Shown here: piece after piece, positions 11,010 to 23,254 of the stretch
How positions within the stretch are numbered: position 1 is the first letter of the stretch
Layout: every line of letters starts with the position of its first letter
DNA from: Platycnemis pennipes
Lineage: Eukaryota; Arthropoda; Insecta; Odonata; Platycnemididae
Length of the DNA: 64,000 nucleotides
NCBI GenBank assembly: GCA_933228895.1
Contig: OW121854.1
Location: forward strand, 133,157,926 to 133,221,925
Reading direction: 5' to 3'
Program-made: the position numbers and the translations under genes
Notes under the pieces: generated by a model
Told to the model about the DNA's origin: nothing
Databases searched by the model: none
Seen by the model: only the letters and a program-made list of their open reading frames with translations

Positions 11010-12430
11010 ACTCCGCCTTATCTGTAATTGTCTACCCCCTCCCAGTTTCACTTTGACAGCCCAGGTGGCTTCCACTAGCAAGGGAGGGCCACCTTTTGGG
11101 TACAGCCAACATGTTTTTTATTGATGGGGTGTATCCAAAATTTGATCGAATCCTCTTTTTTTATCGAATCCTAATCTTAAATCCTAATCCTCCTCATTTT
11201 CATTAAATTCAAATTTTCCTTTTATCTGTAAATTGTCAATAATGCTTCCTTTCTCATGAATTTTGTAATTAAATGCAATCAAAGCTGATTCTTGTTTCTT
11301 AAAGTAAATACCTAATATATGAATAATGGTCATATAGTCCGCTCTCACTGAAATTAAGGACATGTTTGAGGGCATATGTAAAGAATGGGTGATTTCAAAA
11401 GTAAATCAAAGTTTAATTTTTCTTAAATAAAATTGAAAATTCAATGTAAAGAGATTAGAAGTTTTTGTTTAGAAAATGCAACATTTTCACTCTCAGAATC
11501 TTATCGATTTCTTTTTTTATCAACAAAATTTCCAGCAGTACTGAAGGCTATTTCTGAAAATACTGTTGCTGGAAGAATTCAGAGGAACTTTTTTGTTAGA
11601 ATTTTCAAATTGGGGAAAATCAAAGAATTAATTAGTGAACAAGAATTATTAGTTAACAATATGCTGCTTAAACATTTCCTACCATGGTGCAGCAAAACAT
11701 CCCATGAACGAAATTCAAGGTACCCCAGCGCTCGTTAATCGGAGGGTGTGGCGGGTTGCATGCCTCCGCATTTGTCCAGGGGCCTTTCATGTCGTAATAA
11801 ACGGCATATGAACTTTATGGATTATTTAATACTATGCATCGCGAAACTACTATTTCATTTTTTTATTGTCAATAACAATGGCAAAAGAAATCAGAAGGTT
11901 GCGGGCGAAATTGTATTTTGATTGTGGAAATAGAAATCGAGGTTTCGCGATTGTCGTTATTCGCTGTCGAAAATCCGCTAAAAGTTTTATGAAAAAATTA
12001 CAGTTTTTAACTCCGAAACTATTCAATCTTTGCGATATTAAACATTTTCCACGCCATATATATTCTCATCTCCATTGCCATAATATTAATCACTGCTCTT
12101 GAAGTAGATATTTTTAAGCAAAATGTTACGTTGCAATAACCACAGAATATGTGGAATTGTTAACCTTCCTTATGTTAGGTAGCGTAGGTTCCACAGAGAA
12201 AAGAATCATTTGCCTAGACTCGAATGATTCTGATGAACTTGACTCGGACCCCCTGATATAGTAAACACCTAAGTACTTCTCAAAATTCGGCCTTAACCTT
12301 TTGGACGGCGCACGGCATCGACTGCTTTCTGTCATATACCAAGCAGTTTGAGTACATCTTGTTCCTTTAAGGCTACTAAAATTCCAGAGGGAAAACTGCT
12401 TACTGCGGTAAGCTGCGAAAACTGTGGTAC
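11010..12430. other. No recognised gene
   Basis: A 101-codon + strand ORF at 11433-11738 and a 69-codon - strand ORF at 12126-12335 have no domain I recognise. The remaining sequence is AT-rich. The left part of the Tigger relic that continues at 18724 could lie here, but I could not find its terminus. Confidence 0.35.
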
Positions 12431-12439
12431 CCTAATTGA

Positions 12440-12500
12440 TTAAAGTGCCTGACCAGAAATCAGGTTATCCGGGCTCGAGTCCTGGTCAAGGCGAATGATT
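12440..12500 (+). repeat. tRNA-derived SINE head
   Basis: A tRNA-like fold is visible: the stem-loop CTGACCAGAAATCAG can act as an anticodon arm and CCGGGCTCGAGTCCTGG gives a T-arm with a B-box. The T residue usual before the anticodon is missing and the acceptor stem is not evident, so this is a SINE promoter remnant and not a working tRNA gene. It lies just upstream of the LINE. Confidence 0.5.
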
Positions 12501-12654
12501 TTTTTCTCTATGGTAGGTACTTTTGCTATTGTGGGCAACGGCGTTAAGGTTCTCGCGGTCAGTTCGCGGTCCTTCGATTTGTTCTTTATGTTATCATCAT
12601 AATTCCTTGAAAATTTGAGCTTACACATACATCTTCTCTTTTTTCTTCTCCAAT

Positions 12655-13658
12655 ATGGCGACTAATGAAAGTATTCGCAGTTGTGGTTCCTGTGAAATTA
12701 CGCTGGAAAATAAGGATCAAGTGATTCTGTGCGACATTTGTTACTCGATTTTTCATTTTAAATGTATGGGACTTACTGAAATATCTTTACGGGCCCTTAA
12801 CGGTAACAGAGACATATTTTGGAAATGTGTCTCTTGCCGTACCCTAAAGTTTCACTCTCCGAAATGGCAGCTGACATTGAAACCCTGAAATCTGAAGTTC
12901 TGCTGTTAAAGATTTCTGGTAGTAATGTAGAGACGGATCCTAATATGAAGAAACCTTTGCATCAGAAGAAACCTTCGCATCAATCTAACCACAAGTTATG
13001 CAAACCGAAAGTTATGCAAGTGTCCGCTGACAACTCCATTAATGTGTCGGTTGCAAACAAAGATAAATGTGATGAAGCAATGGCGAGTGATCCGCATGTG
13101 TTCACCAGTGACGAGAATGTTGACGATGGCTTTCGAGAAGTTAGACGATCTCGCCCAAAGCAACGGAAGATCGTCTACGGCGAGGCGAAAAATCTTAGTT
13201 GCTCCTTTAAAGGCACAGCTAAAAAGTGTCATATACACGTTTGGAAAATCCAGCCGAAGTCCACATCGGAGGAGGATATACGTACCTTCTTGAAGAATTG
13301 CGTGAGTGTTGATTTTGAAGTAATGAAACTTCAAGCTAAAGGAGATTATGCATCCTTCAGGGTATCCATTTTAGAGTCCTATAAAGAAAAACTATTGAGT
13401 GAATCTTTTTGGCCTGACGATGGGGCAGTGAGGCCGTTCTTTTTCCCTCGTAAAGCCAGTGAAACGAATGTGTCTACGGCTTAGGACAACAGCCTAAGTA
13501 CCTGTGCTAGCTTTGATACGGTCGATATTTCCGAACCTGTATCGGTGAAGACGGACAGCACATCGACCGTCAATCCAAATGTTACCGTGACAAATCGGAT
13601 GAATACCCGTGTTACTACTGGCAACCCTAAGCCGAAAAAGGAGGATGTCACCTCTTGA
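12655..13658 (+). pseudogene. LINE ORF1 with PHD finger and RRM-like domain
   Basis: ORF1 proteins of this class bind element RNA in ribonucleoprotein particles. The start is ATG at 12655. Residues 10-61 form a PHD finger: C10/C13, C26/C29, H34/C37, C58/C61. Just after, near 12840, the frame shifts by one base; the second frame continues KVSLSEMAADIETLKSEV (a likely short coiled coil), a basic linker, and from about codon 180 an RRM-like block with CHIHVWKI and YASFRVSI, ending in FWPDDG..RPFFFP. An in-frame TAG at 13482-13484 is followed by 57 more sensible codons to TGA at 13656-13658. The ORF1s at 63430-64000 and, decayed, at 50.9-51.7 kb share the C-terminal pattern. Confidence 0.8.
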
Positions 13659-16600
13659 CTATGCTCTCAGCAGTCGGACAAAAATGAAACTGTTAGTGGA
13701 ATTCGCGTATTATTAATTAACATTCAGTGCATTAGCAACAAAATACCTGCGTTGGAAGTGCTGTTACATGATGAGGACATCGATATTCTATGTATTTGTG
13801 AGCATTGGCTACATTCTAGTGTGAGTGTATCCGTCGCTGGATATGAAAGAGTTAGCGTCTACTGTCGCTCAACCCACAAGAATGGTGGAGTAGCTATTTT
13901 TGTTAAGGAAGGCTTCAAACTGGAAAATTTTTCATTTGACTTTATGAGTGTGAATGAGGATCTCATTTTCCAATCTGCTGGTATCAGATTCAAATATGCT
14001 GAGTATTATTTTCATGTCATTGTTCTGTATCGATCTCCGCTAGCTTGTTTCGATTCCTTCTGTGACAAACTGGATCATATTCTTTTTTCTCTTCTTATTC
14101 GTTCCCCCAGAAACATTGTAACTATGGCTGGTGACTTTAATGTTGATCTTTAGGTAAATGGTCCTAACCAGAAGAAGCTTAGGTCAGTGCTTAGCTCACA
14201 TAATGTTATCCCTTTGGTTAAAACTCCAACTAGAATTACCTGCAATTCTGCAACGCTTATTGATAACATTTTCACTAATTTTAGTGAGCAGAATGCTTCT
14301 GTCTCGGTCTTCAATCCTTTATTATCCGATCATTGTGCCGTGAAAGCGACTTTTGGCAATATAGCATATCTGCCTAAAGCTGACTCCACTTTTCATGAAA
14401 CTAGAATCTTTAGTAAACCTAACTCTCAATTGTTTACATCTTTGTTGCTCCTTGAAGATTGGACTAAAATTTATTCTGCAGCCACATTTCAAGAGAGCTT
14501 TAACCTCTTTTATGAAAAGTTTTGTTTTCTTTTGGACTGCACCTTCCCTGTTGTCACAGTAAGGACCAAAATAAAACAGCCTAAGCATTGGATTTCTCCT
14601 GAAATCATCAGTATGTCCAGGGAAGTTAAAAGACTGTATGATGCAAATAAATGCCACAGGGATGCTGATCAAATTAAACAATACTGCAACCTCAAAAGAG
14701 CCTATAGGAATGTTATCAATTATAAGAAAAAAATGTTCAATGACTCCCTCATTATTAATGCTACTAACAAAACCAAGGAAGCATGGAATCTAATTAACAA
14801 AGCTGTAAATGTCAAGAAAAGTAAAATCTTGCCTTTTGTGGATAATGATTCAGGCACTCTAGGGCTGGTATTCTGAATCGGGGTCGCTATTATAAGGCCG
14901 CGCTATTCCACGGGTCATTATTGCCCGATCTGGTATTCTGAATCGAGGTGGGGAATAAATTGCCCAGTTCTGAGGTGGAATAATTGTACCCGCCCCTTCC
15001 GGTATGAGAACCGTAAAGATCAGAAAACAAAAATTCCGGCAGCCAATAGCAAGCGATGTTTACATTTTCTGGGACAGTTTGGGATAGATTTACGGCCAAC
15101 TTTACGCCTCTTACAATGGCCAGCAAACAGCTGATATCAATGTATAAAACTATAAATGAATTATTTATTATCCTGCTTGGAAAATTCGCGTATTCATCCA
15201 GATCAATGTATCTTTCGAGCTAACATCATTAACTGAGGTAACTCTCCTGCTTACATTTGCAAATGAAACTGCCAAACTCGTTGTAAAATTGTTTTCGCCT
15301 GTAGTTGATTAAAATCCTTAGCTATAAATACGAAATGTGAAACACTCCGTGGGTATTTTACGTTAAAAGAGCCATGCCAGAGAATAGGTCATACGTTGAA
15401 AACGTATTCATTATCAATATTCATGTGGAGGTTATTAATAGTATATAAATACGAGTTTATTAATGATGAATTAGTAATGCTCCGCTCTGGGGTAAGCAAC
15501 CACATTCATCATATTCATCCGATTATCACAAATTTTAAGTGGTAGAACTTATATTAATTACTTTATCATCTTCAGAGACAATGTTGATAAACAATAAATG
15601 CGTTTTGCTACGGTGGCTAGGGTACTCGTACGAAAATCATATTTATCATCAGAAAAGATCAATAGTTTCATAATTATACAGTTTGCACATTAATAGAATG
15701 GAAATGATTGTGGTTTCTGTACCCTTCAGGATTTTTAAGTGACACACAGCTGCTCACGTTCAGCAATTTCGTTTCTGTCCCGGTATTTTCATGAAATCAC
15801 TGTTGTTTGTTTACAATGTAAGCAAAATAAAAATCGTTTACACTCAAGGGTAACTATAGTTATTAATATACTTACAATTAAGAACGACCCCATGGAGATA
15901 TTGTAAATACACAATGAAATGGAAAGGATTATTGTCGGCAGGAGATTTATTGCTTTTCAACGAGCAGTTTAATAACTAATGAAAGGTTCTGTAAACTGAA
16001 AATACGTTCACATTAATACTGCCTTTGCAATGAAGTATAATATGGCACATCACACTTTCCCCGTCTACTATTATGAGTATTTACACATCATCAAGCCAGG
16101 ATTTATCTCGCCGCAAGTTTTAATCAAGACAGTTTACTACAAACATTGTCACTTCCTTCGACACGGAAATGGTTAATAAATCTCTCCCCTATCACTTCAA
16201 ATGAATTCATGCTATCCTTCTGTTATTATTATTGTTTATAAATCGTGGTCAGTTTGCGAGGGTATTTGCAGTGGTAGTTTACAGAGGGGCATGGGATGGA
16301 ACCTCTGTGGTCCTCCAGTAAGTTTATAAATAACACTTTCCAGTAATTCTTAACAAGATTTAATGCTTACCAGATAAATGAACATGCTTGAAATTTTCCG
16401 ATACAACGACCACAGAAACTAAAACAGGCCCCACCAATGACTACAAAGTCAATAGAAACACCACAGTCCACTAATTTCTCAAAAACAAACACAGATGTCT
16501 CACTTTCTCTAATCGTAGCCTACACCGGGCTTCTACATATGCATTAACAATTGCCAAAACTTGAAATGCAGACGCCCAGCCCTTTCAATAAGTAAACAAA

Positions 16601-18581
16601 CGTCGAATATACACCCGATACTACTCGAAGTAAACACTATAAACATTTGAACATCATTCAGCGAGCTGATTTACGTCGCGCTATCCAGATTGCCCGGTCT
16701 TCAGAATCGGGGAATAATATTACGACCCGGCCGGTCGCTATCTGCCGTTCAGAATACCATATTTCGACCACGCTATGGGATATCTGTAGAATAGCGACTT
16801 CCGGTGACTCTTCGGCATTCAGAATAGCAAATAATGACTGGGTCGTAATACTCTTGAAAATATCGACTTTTTCCGCTATTATGACTTATAAGGCCGGCCT
16901 TATCTCATTCAGAATAGCAGCCTAGGTCTAAAGCAGTTGGCTAACACACTTAATAACTTTTTTACTGAATTGCCAGTTCCAACTCCCCCTGTTATCCAGC
17001 CCCATACTACTACTAGAGATAATGTTACAGTAGTTCCTCACTCAATGTTCCTTCGACCCTGCTGTCCATCCGAACTATCCAAACACTTACGTAAAGTAGG
17101 AAATAAAAAATCTTCAGGCCTTGATGGTATCCCTGGCCCACTTCTTAAAGAGTGTGGGTATGCAATAAAAGAACCACTTCTGTACCTCATTAACCAGTCT
17201 CTCCTTCTGGGTGAATTTCCTGACATTTTGAAAACCTCAAAGGTCATTCCAGTATATAAAAACAAAGGAGATAAGAACTCAATCAGTAATTATAGGCCCA
17301 TATCTCTTCTTTCACAATTTTCCAAAATAATGGAATATGTTTACTGTATTAGGTTTAGGGAATTTTTCGGAGAAGCACAATGTAATATCCCAGTCTCAGT
17401 TTGGTTTTTGCAGAGGGAAATCAACTACCCAAGCTCTCTTCTCTGCAGTCGACTTCATAGTCGAACAGCTGAACAACAGTCATGTTGCCATGGGAATTTC
17501 CTTTGACCTCACTAATGCCTTTAATTCTGTTGACCATGAGTTACTTCTCGGGAAATGTGAATATATAGGTATTAGAGGTGTAGCATACAGTTGGTTGAAG
17601 TCGTATTTGTCCAACCGTCAGCAGGTTGTTGAGATATGCAAGGATGGGAAAAAGTTTATCTCTGATGTACAAGTTGTTTCCACTGGAGTGCCCCAAGGCT
17701 CAATCTTGGGTCCTGTCCTCTTTCTCATTTTTGTTAATGACCTATCAGTGACCCTGCGGCAAAAAGAACGTGATAAGGTAGTAATGTATGCAGATGATGT
17801 AAATTTCCTAAGTGGCCAACCAGGCTATAATGGCATTGTGGAGGTATGCAATGAGACTATGGTTAGGATGTCGGATTGGTGCTGGGGCAACAAACTATGT
17901 TTGAATGAGAAGAAAACCCAGACTCTATTCTTTTCGGCGTCCTCAAGACGTCTTCATAAATTGCATTCTTGCATTGATGCAGATCTTCAACAGGGAGATT
18001 GGGTTAAATTTCTTGGTGTCCTAATCGACCCACTATTAAATTGGTCTCACCACATTGAGAATTTGTGTAAAAAATTAAACTCTGCCTACTATTTATTGTC
18101 CACAGTTAAACACTCACTTAGTGTTAAAGTACTCAAAAGTGTCTACTATGCATATTTTTATTCGCATGTGTCGTATGGTATTGTCATTTGGGGTTCTTCC
18201 TCCTTACTAATTAATACTTTTAGAATTCAAAAGAAGATTGTAAGATCTATGTGTAATGCCCAGTTCAGGAGCCATTGCCGACCTCTTTTTAAAAAATTAG
18301 ATTTGCTTACCGTGCCATCTATTTATATTTACTGTACATTGGTTTTTACCAGGGAAAATTTATCTTGGTTTGTAAAAAATGAGTGTTATCATGAACACAA
18401 GACAAGACATATAACTGATCTACATGTAATTCAGCAAAATTTTAAGGTCTCTTCATCAGGTCCCAGAGTTATGTGTATAAAATTGTACAATGCCCTTCTG
18501 GTGCATTTAAAAAACACTCAAACAATGTCTGCATTCAAATGCCAGCTAAGGAAGTTCCTGATGTCAAAAGTGTTTTTATAG
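13659..18581 (+). pseudogene. LINE ORF2: APE endonuclease and reverse transcriptase
   Basis: ORF2 nicks the target and copies element RNA in place. The endonuclease runs from about 13713 (LLINIQC..NK), through ICEHWL, GGVAIFVK and MAGDFNVDL to LIDNIFTN and LLSDH; an in-frame TAG lies at 14151-14153. Reading stops at 14860 where a MITE is inserted and resumes at 16926. Removing the MITE and one TAG copy rejoins the frame as GTLGLKQLANTLNNFFTEL. The RT has SNYRPISLLS, a one-base shift near 17377, FDLTNAFNSVDH (motif A Asp), GVPQGSILGP, and YADD at about 17786-17797. It ends at 18579-18581 after the thumb region. ORF2 is in the same frame as the end of ORF1, and I saw no ATG near its start in that frame. 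Confidence 0.9.
14863..16922. mobile_element. Non-autonomous DNA element inside LINE ORF2
   Basis: The left end GGCTGGTATTCTGAATC pairs with the right end, read on the other strand as GGCTGCTATTCTGAATG. TAG flanks both sides (14860-14862, 16923-16925). The 'attctgaat' word recurs several times inside both ends. No ORF over about 95 codons and no transposase. The 3-bp duplication and GG ends would fit a Harbinger-type MITE, but this is inference. The precise excision test on the LINE frame confirms the limits. Confidence 0.85.
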
Positions 18582-18839
18582 TGTGGAAGAGTACTTTTTG
18601 TAGTGTTCATCTATACGTGCCTTCTTTGTGAACCATTTTTATATTTTTTTATCTTGACCTGTCCAATACATTCCTGTAATGTCTCCCGGATGGAATAAAT
18701 TATCATTATCATTATCATCATAAATTGGCGTTTTCTTCCGTAGCAGTCCAGTGAATTAGACTCAGGAGAGTCAAAAAATTCGAACGAGTTACTTGAAAAA
18801 ATCTCTTTATATTTGCACTTGTATTACTATACACAAAAA

Positions 18840-19800
18840 TTATTCGAAGGAAGAGTCAATGGTCGCCAGCTTTAAACTATTCCTTCTCTCACGAAGAACA
18901 GCATTCTCCACTTCCCAGAATGGTCTAATAGCATCCTTGTTACATTCTTCAGCAGAGAGCAAGAATTTCTCAGTCGTGTCCAGTGCTGGAATGACTTCTC
19001 GGGACTTGTGTTTCACAAACTCCCTCTCCAGATCTTCATTATCCTCTTCGCTCTCCGTTCTCTTTTCACTCGCCTCACTCTCATCAGAGCACGGCACTAC
19101 ACCTTCGTCGATATTAACGACGTCATCAAATGAAACGTCTTGAATGCTTAGCTTGCCCATCAGTTCCTCCCAATCTCCATCCCCCTGGCTTGCATTCACT
19201 TCACAATTAGATTCAATTTAATTACACCCTGCCCTAGCGAAGTAATGTCTTATTGTAGCGAGCAGAACGGCATCCCAACAACGCCACAGGCGCTGCATAG
19301 CCCGGAGAATGTTCCATCTGAGAAGAGTTGGGTTGCTGGTACTCTACATCTTTCTAAGTTAATACTGCGCCAATTGTTGTCGGCACACCCTCTTTACGTG
19401 GGATATGACTCCCTGGTCTGCTGCTGCTGACTTGTGCATTTAGGCGGGAAGAAAACCACCGTCACATTTCTTACATTTATAGCTTCCGATTTGTGGTCCG
19501 TGCAGCGATCAACAAACAACAGAATTTTCTTTTTTGACCTCCCATTCAAGCTTCAACTCCAACCGAAATATCTCAGTGGTCATCCAAGAATTTCTATTCA
19601 TAGGGACATGGTAGTTGTACATTTTTTAAAGTTTTGTTGGATTTTCCAATTAAAAGCTGAGGTAATTTCACTGAACCATCACTGTTGGCATAAAATAGCA
19701 TAATAAATCTCTATTGTAGAAAAATCATGCTACATCAGTGTTAAAAATGTCTTTTGGTTCGTATTGCCCGATAAACTTTGGAAACTTTTGCCTCTAATTT
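18840..19800 (-). pseudogene. Tigger/pogo transposase pseudogene
   Basis: Reading the - strand with frameshifts gives the familiar order of a pogo/Tigger DDE domain: YEPKDIFNTD near 19780, a 'SVKLP.LLIGKS' block near 19660, an LP.PYE..FLDD block, KFCCLLIAA near 19510 (in active relatives this is where the second Asp lies), VVFLPA near 19450, then ADQGVIS near 19410. The end is a cleaner 119-codon ORF (19199-18840) rich in Glu, Asp and Ser, as is usual for the Tigger C-terminus. Many frameshifts and a deletion after the first motif make it inactive. Confidence 0.7.
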
Positions 19801-20559
19801 CTCTCAAATCGGGATCTACTGATGCCTCAACCCCAGAGTGTTTTGTGGTGCCCAAGTTCACCTTGTTTCTTCTACTGTAAGTTGAATGAATCACAATTTA
19901 TGCATGCAGAGATTCTAGAAACATAATTTTCCCCCGCGATACTCTTACATGTACAATAGCCAATTAAGGCGAGCTTTGAAGTCACTTTTATGAACTCGTA
20001 AGTTGTCAATCCATGCAGAGCATACGATATTTAGCTCAACATATCTATATCAGGCTTCTTCGCAGCATATCCATTTGCCGTACGTCACCTAAAAATACTG
20101 CGCATTACATTTTTTCAATCGCTGACGTTCCGTGTGAAACGTCCAACCTCCCGTGGCAACGCTAATCCAGTCTTTGTCACTACGCTATTTGCAGCAAACC
20201 GATAAAAAAGCAACAGTATAACACGGCAAAAATGAAAGGAAACAATAATGACATGCGTACTGGTTTAAGACTTATTTGGTTATGTCACGAAAATTTGCGA
20301 AAAACGATCATGTTGATGCTTAAAATTCCACGAAAGACACGCACCCCGATTTTTAACGAACATTTAGGAAAACAGCAAACTAGGATTTCAAGAGTAAATG
20401 ACGGCTCATGTACTTCTGAAAAAAAATGGCATTCGACGAGAAAAAATTCGTCCTAAAGAGGTCAACCAGTGCTCATGGGACTGGCTCTTCACCTTGTTGT
20501 CGGGAAGTTCTCGTTGTATGGGAGTTCGTTGTAAGGGAGTCAAAATGTGTGCTTTTTAA

Positions 20560-23164
20560 CACTTTGAGTGCTGAATAGGCTATGTCCTGTTCTCGGCTCA
20601 GTGCTGACCATTTTCTGCATTAATAAAAAATCACTCGATAATAAACTGTTATAGATATTTTATTTTTCTTTTTGTAGTATAAAATTATAAAGCCTTATTA
20701 AAATACTAACAAAGTTGTTTTCATCATTCCATTATGTTTAATTTTTGTAACTCTCTTTAAAAAAACCCTTTTTTTCTGATTTTAAAAAAATTGTCAAAAA
20801 GCATATTTTTATGTTCATTGATTGAAAATAACAATTTTCATACAAAATAAGTCATCTGAGGCATCAACATATATAATAGGTTTTGTTTCATATATGTATT
20901 TATAAAAAATTATATTAAATTTTCAGTTTCATTTGTCATACACTTTCTTGCTGTGATATAACTTGAAACATTCACCCGGGCAGAATCCCTTATCACAGTC
21001 TTTGCAATACCAGCTGGTATCTTTCCTCGTGGCTGTTCCATCTTTGCGCGTACCTTTCTCCGAACAAACAACACATCTTCGCCTAGCACTTTTTTTTCCT
21101 TCTGGTATAGGAATCCTTTCAATAAAATGTTTTTCAGATAATCTTGCTAATTGAGAAGTAATCCGTTTTGTAGGGTGATCTTCTATCAGCACCAACTCTG
21201 TACACACTTGCTGTATGAAGGATGTCACAGCAATACTCTGTTTCTTGATTTTATTATATAGAACGCAAGCATTGCATGTTCCCATTAGGATTAGGTGGAA
21301 TGCCAGCTTTCGCCACCATTTGAAACTTCGGTGACTGAAACTAGCATAGGACATCCTCTGGTCACTTAGGTCAACTCCATATTTATGTTTGTTATAATCT
21401 ATCACACATAATGGTTTGGTTTTTTCTCTTCCTCTTTTGTCCGTATAAGTAGACATTCTCGCTCTGTGCCTTGTGGATACCATCCAGACGTCTCTTTTGT
21501 CTTTCCAGCGTGAAAGTAGTACATTTCCTTTACGTCGGAAAACTTGCTCATTCCGTTTCAGCGATTTGGGTTCATAGAGAACTCGTGGGATGCCTCGTCT
21601 TGTTTTATTCACAGTACCAACTAGACCTGTATTCAGCTTCTCAAGTTCCAGTGCCAAATCAGGTGAAGTGTAATATCTGTCCGTGAAAAGTGTGTGCCCT
21701 CTATTCACAAGAGAATCGAGCAATCTCTTTACCAGAGCTGGCACTGAATTATCAATTCCTTCTCCTTGGTACACTTCAAAATTCCAAACATATCCAGATG
21801 TAGCTTCAGAAAGCATAAAGATTTTCATTCCATACTTATTGGGCTTGTCGGGCATGTATACACGAATATTTACACGACCCCTGAAAGGACACATACCTTC
21901 ATCAATTGTAATGTTTTCACCGACATTGTATGTTGATTTGAACTTTTGTACGAGTGGCGCAATCAATGGCCTAACTTTATACAGGGAATCAAAACCTGGC
22001 TCTCCTTTCCTTTTCATTCTGCTATTATCAGCCAAGTGTAAATTTGATAAAATAAGCAAAAACCTGTCCCTACTTAGGACATTTGGGCAAAAATTACAGG
22101 ATAAAACAGGGTCACTGCACCAGTGATCCGATAATGATGGCCTATCACTGATTGACATATGAAGAATGATGCCTAAAAATTTTTTTATATCGTTCAGAGT
22201 TACGGCTTTCCACTTATGGAGTCTACTATTGGGTGAAAGTCTATTTTCACTTCGTTTTCTTCGAATATTTTGCCGGGCGTAAAGGTTGGTTTGCTCTTTC
22301 ATTGTACGCATCATACCAACGTCAACAAAGTGAAGGAAAAAGTCAATTACCTCAGAGGATTCATCGAGGCCAACCCCATCCACCACCCCAGTATCTCCAT
22401 GAAATACAGGAACAGTAGGTGTGCAATCGCACTCAGACCAACCAATGTTGCTGTGGTTATCTAAGCGTGACCGTTTCTTACGAGGAGGATCTTGGAATAC
22501 TTCCAGGAGACTCTCCGCAGTTGCATCATTGTCATCTTCTTCACTACTATCTGCTTCGGAAGTACTTTCTGATGAAATGGATTCAAATATTTCCGAATTA
22601 ACATACGAGAAATAACAACTAACAATGCAAAATAACATATTCAATTAAAAATAGGGAAGATAATTAGAAATCAAGAAGTAGAGAAAAGGAATAAGAAAAA
22701 CAGTTTCATGAAAATGTAGCTGAAAGGACGCAGAATAACAAAACACTCACCTTGCTCATTTGGCAGCAGAGGAATATACGTTTCATCATCTTCAGAATCA
22801 TCTGTATCTTCATCAGGACTAATATTCTGCAACAAATCAACGATTTCTTCATCCTGAAGGTGTCTTGAACAGCCAGGATTCTCCATGTTCATAGGCACAT
22901 TATAAGCTCACGAACGACACACACGTGTTCTCGGGATACCTCAACGTCTTTTACCAGTTTCACGACAAAGAGCGCCATAGACGGCTAAATTATGCACTAC
23001 ATGAACCATGCCTACGATCATGAGCCACTGCTCACTGCTAGCTACGCTAGAGAGCGTTACTTTCCACGCAACAATATTAGAATTCGAGCGACGCACATGT
23101 GCGTCGCTCGCAAATACCGCAAATCCCCTGGCGATGCACATTTGCGTCGCAGGCACTCTAAGTG
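20560..23164 (-). mobile_element. piggyBac element with intact ends and transposase
   Basis: TTAA lies at 20556-20559 and 23165-23168. The ends are CACTTTGAGTGC on the left and, read on the other strand, CACTTAGAGTGC on the right: 12-bp inverted repeats with one mismatch. The element is 2,605 bp and encodes an uninterrupted transposase on the - strand. A further inverted repeat near the right end (GAGCGACGCACATGTGCGTC region, 23087-23110) is a perfect palindrome and may be a subterminal binding site. This is the best candidate for a still-mobile element in the window. Confidence 0.92.
20929..22898 (-). CDS. piggyBac transposase, two exons, 595 aa
   Basis: This enzyme excises and inserts its element at TTAA sites in the nucleus. 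Exon 1 is 22898-22751 and ends GAGCAAG before GTGAGT. Exon 2 is 22568-20929, after TTTCATCAG. The 182-bp intron is inferred; joining in phase gives ...PNEQESTSEADSS... and 595 codons. An alternative acceptor near 22620 does not keep the frame. Residues 1-70 are acidic and Ser-rich. The three catalytic Asp fall at about 272 (TIDEG), 346 (FTDRYY) and 449 (YGVDLSD), close to 268, 346 and 447 of the T. ni enzyme. The C-terminus has a cysteine-rich finger, CVVC...WYCKDC...FCPGECFKLYH, ending about seven residues before the stop. No stops or frameshifts were seen. Exon 2 alone is a 571-codon ORF from 22644. Confidence is high for family, moderate for the exact junction. Confidence 0.92.
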
Positions 23165-23254
23165 TTAACGGCAGCTTGACGGGACCAACTCCATTTGCTC
23201 GTTATTCGGAGGTGCTCGTTGTAAGGGAGTTCGCTAATTGGAGGTTTTACTGTA

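Larger units (their letters stand above)
12655..18723 (+). mobile_element. CR1-like non-LTR retrotransposon, nearly full length, interrupted
   Basis: It has ORF1 (PHD finger, RRM-like region) and ORF2 (APE endonuclease, reverse transcriptase), then a 3' UTR ending in a short ATTATC-type tandem tail at about 18700-18723. A 2,060-bp MITE splits ORF2. Damage is limited: one frameshift in ORF1, one in the RT, and two in-frame TAG codons besides the ORF1 terminator. That suggests a fairly recent insertion. A PHD-type ORF1 is typical of the CR1/L2 branch of LINEs. The 5' limit is not defined; the start given is the ORF1 ATG. Confidence 0.85.
18724..23252 (-). mobile_element. Tigger/pogo relic A, host of the intact piggyBac
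   Basis: The right end, read on the - strand, is CAGTAAAACCTCCAATTAGC, followed on the + strand by TA at 23253. The same kind of 'cgttgtaagggagt' words occur left of the piggyBac (20500-20545) and right of it (23215-23235), as expected if the piggyBac sits inside. The - strand carries a broken Tigger transposase. The left terminus was not found: the sequence abuts the LINE tail at about 18723, so the LINE may have inserted into this element. Confidence 0.65.

Noticed and set aside
12440..12500. Functional tRNA gene
   Set aside because: There is no acceptor stem and the anticodon-loop T is missing. It is read as a SINE promoter remnant.
18840..19143. Serine-rich + strand ORF at 18793-19143
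   Set aside because: It is the shadow of the acidic Tigger C-terminal frame on the - strand.
21683..22126. 147-codon + strand ORF
   Set aside because: Antisense shadow of the piggyBac transposase.
22569..22644. ATG at 22644 as the piggyBac start
   Set aside because: The first 25 codons are hydrophobic and intron-like. A phase-correct splice to the acidic exon at 22751-22898 places the catalytic residues as in known enzymes.
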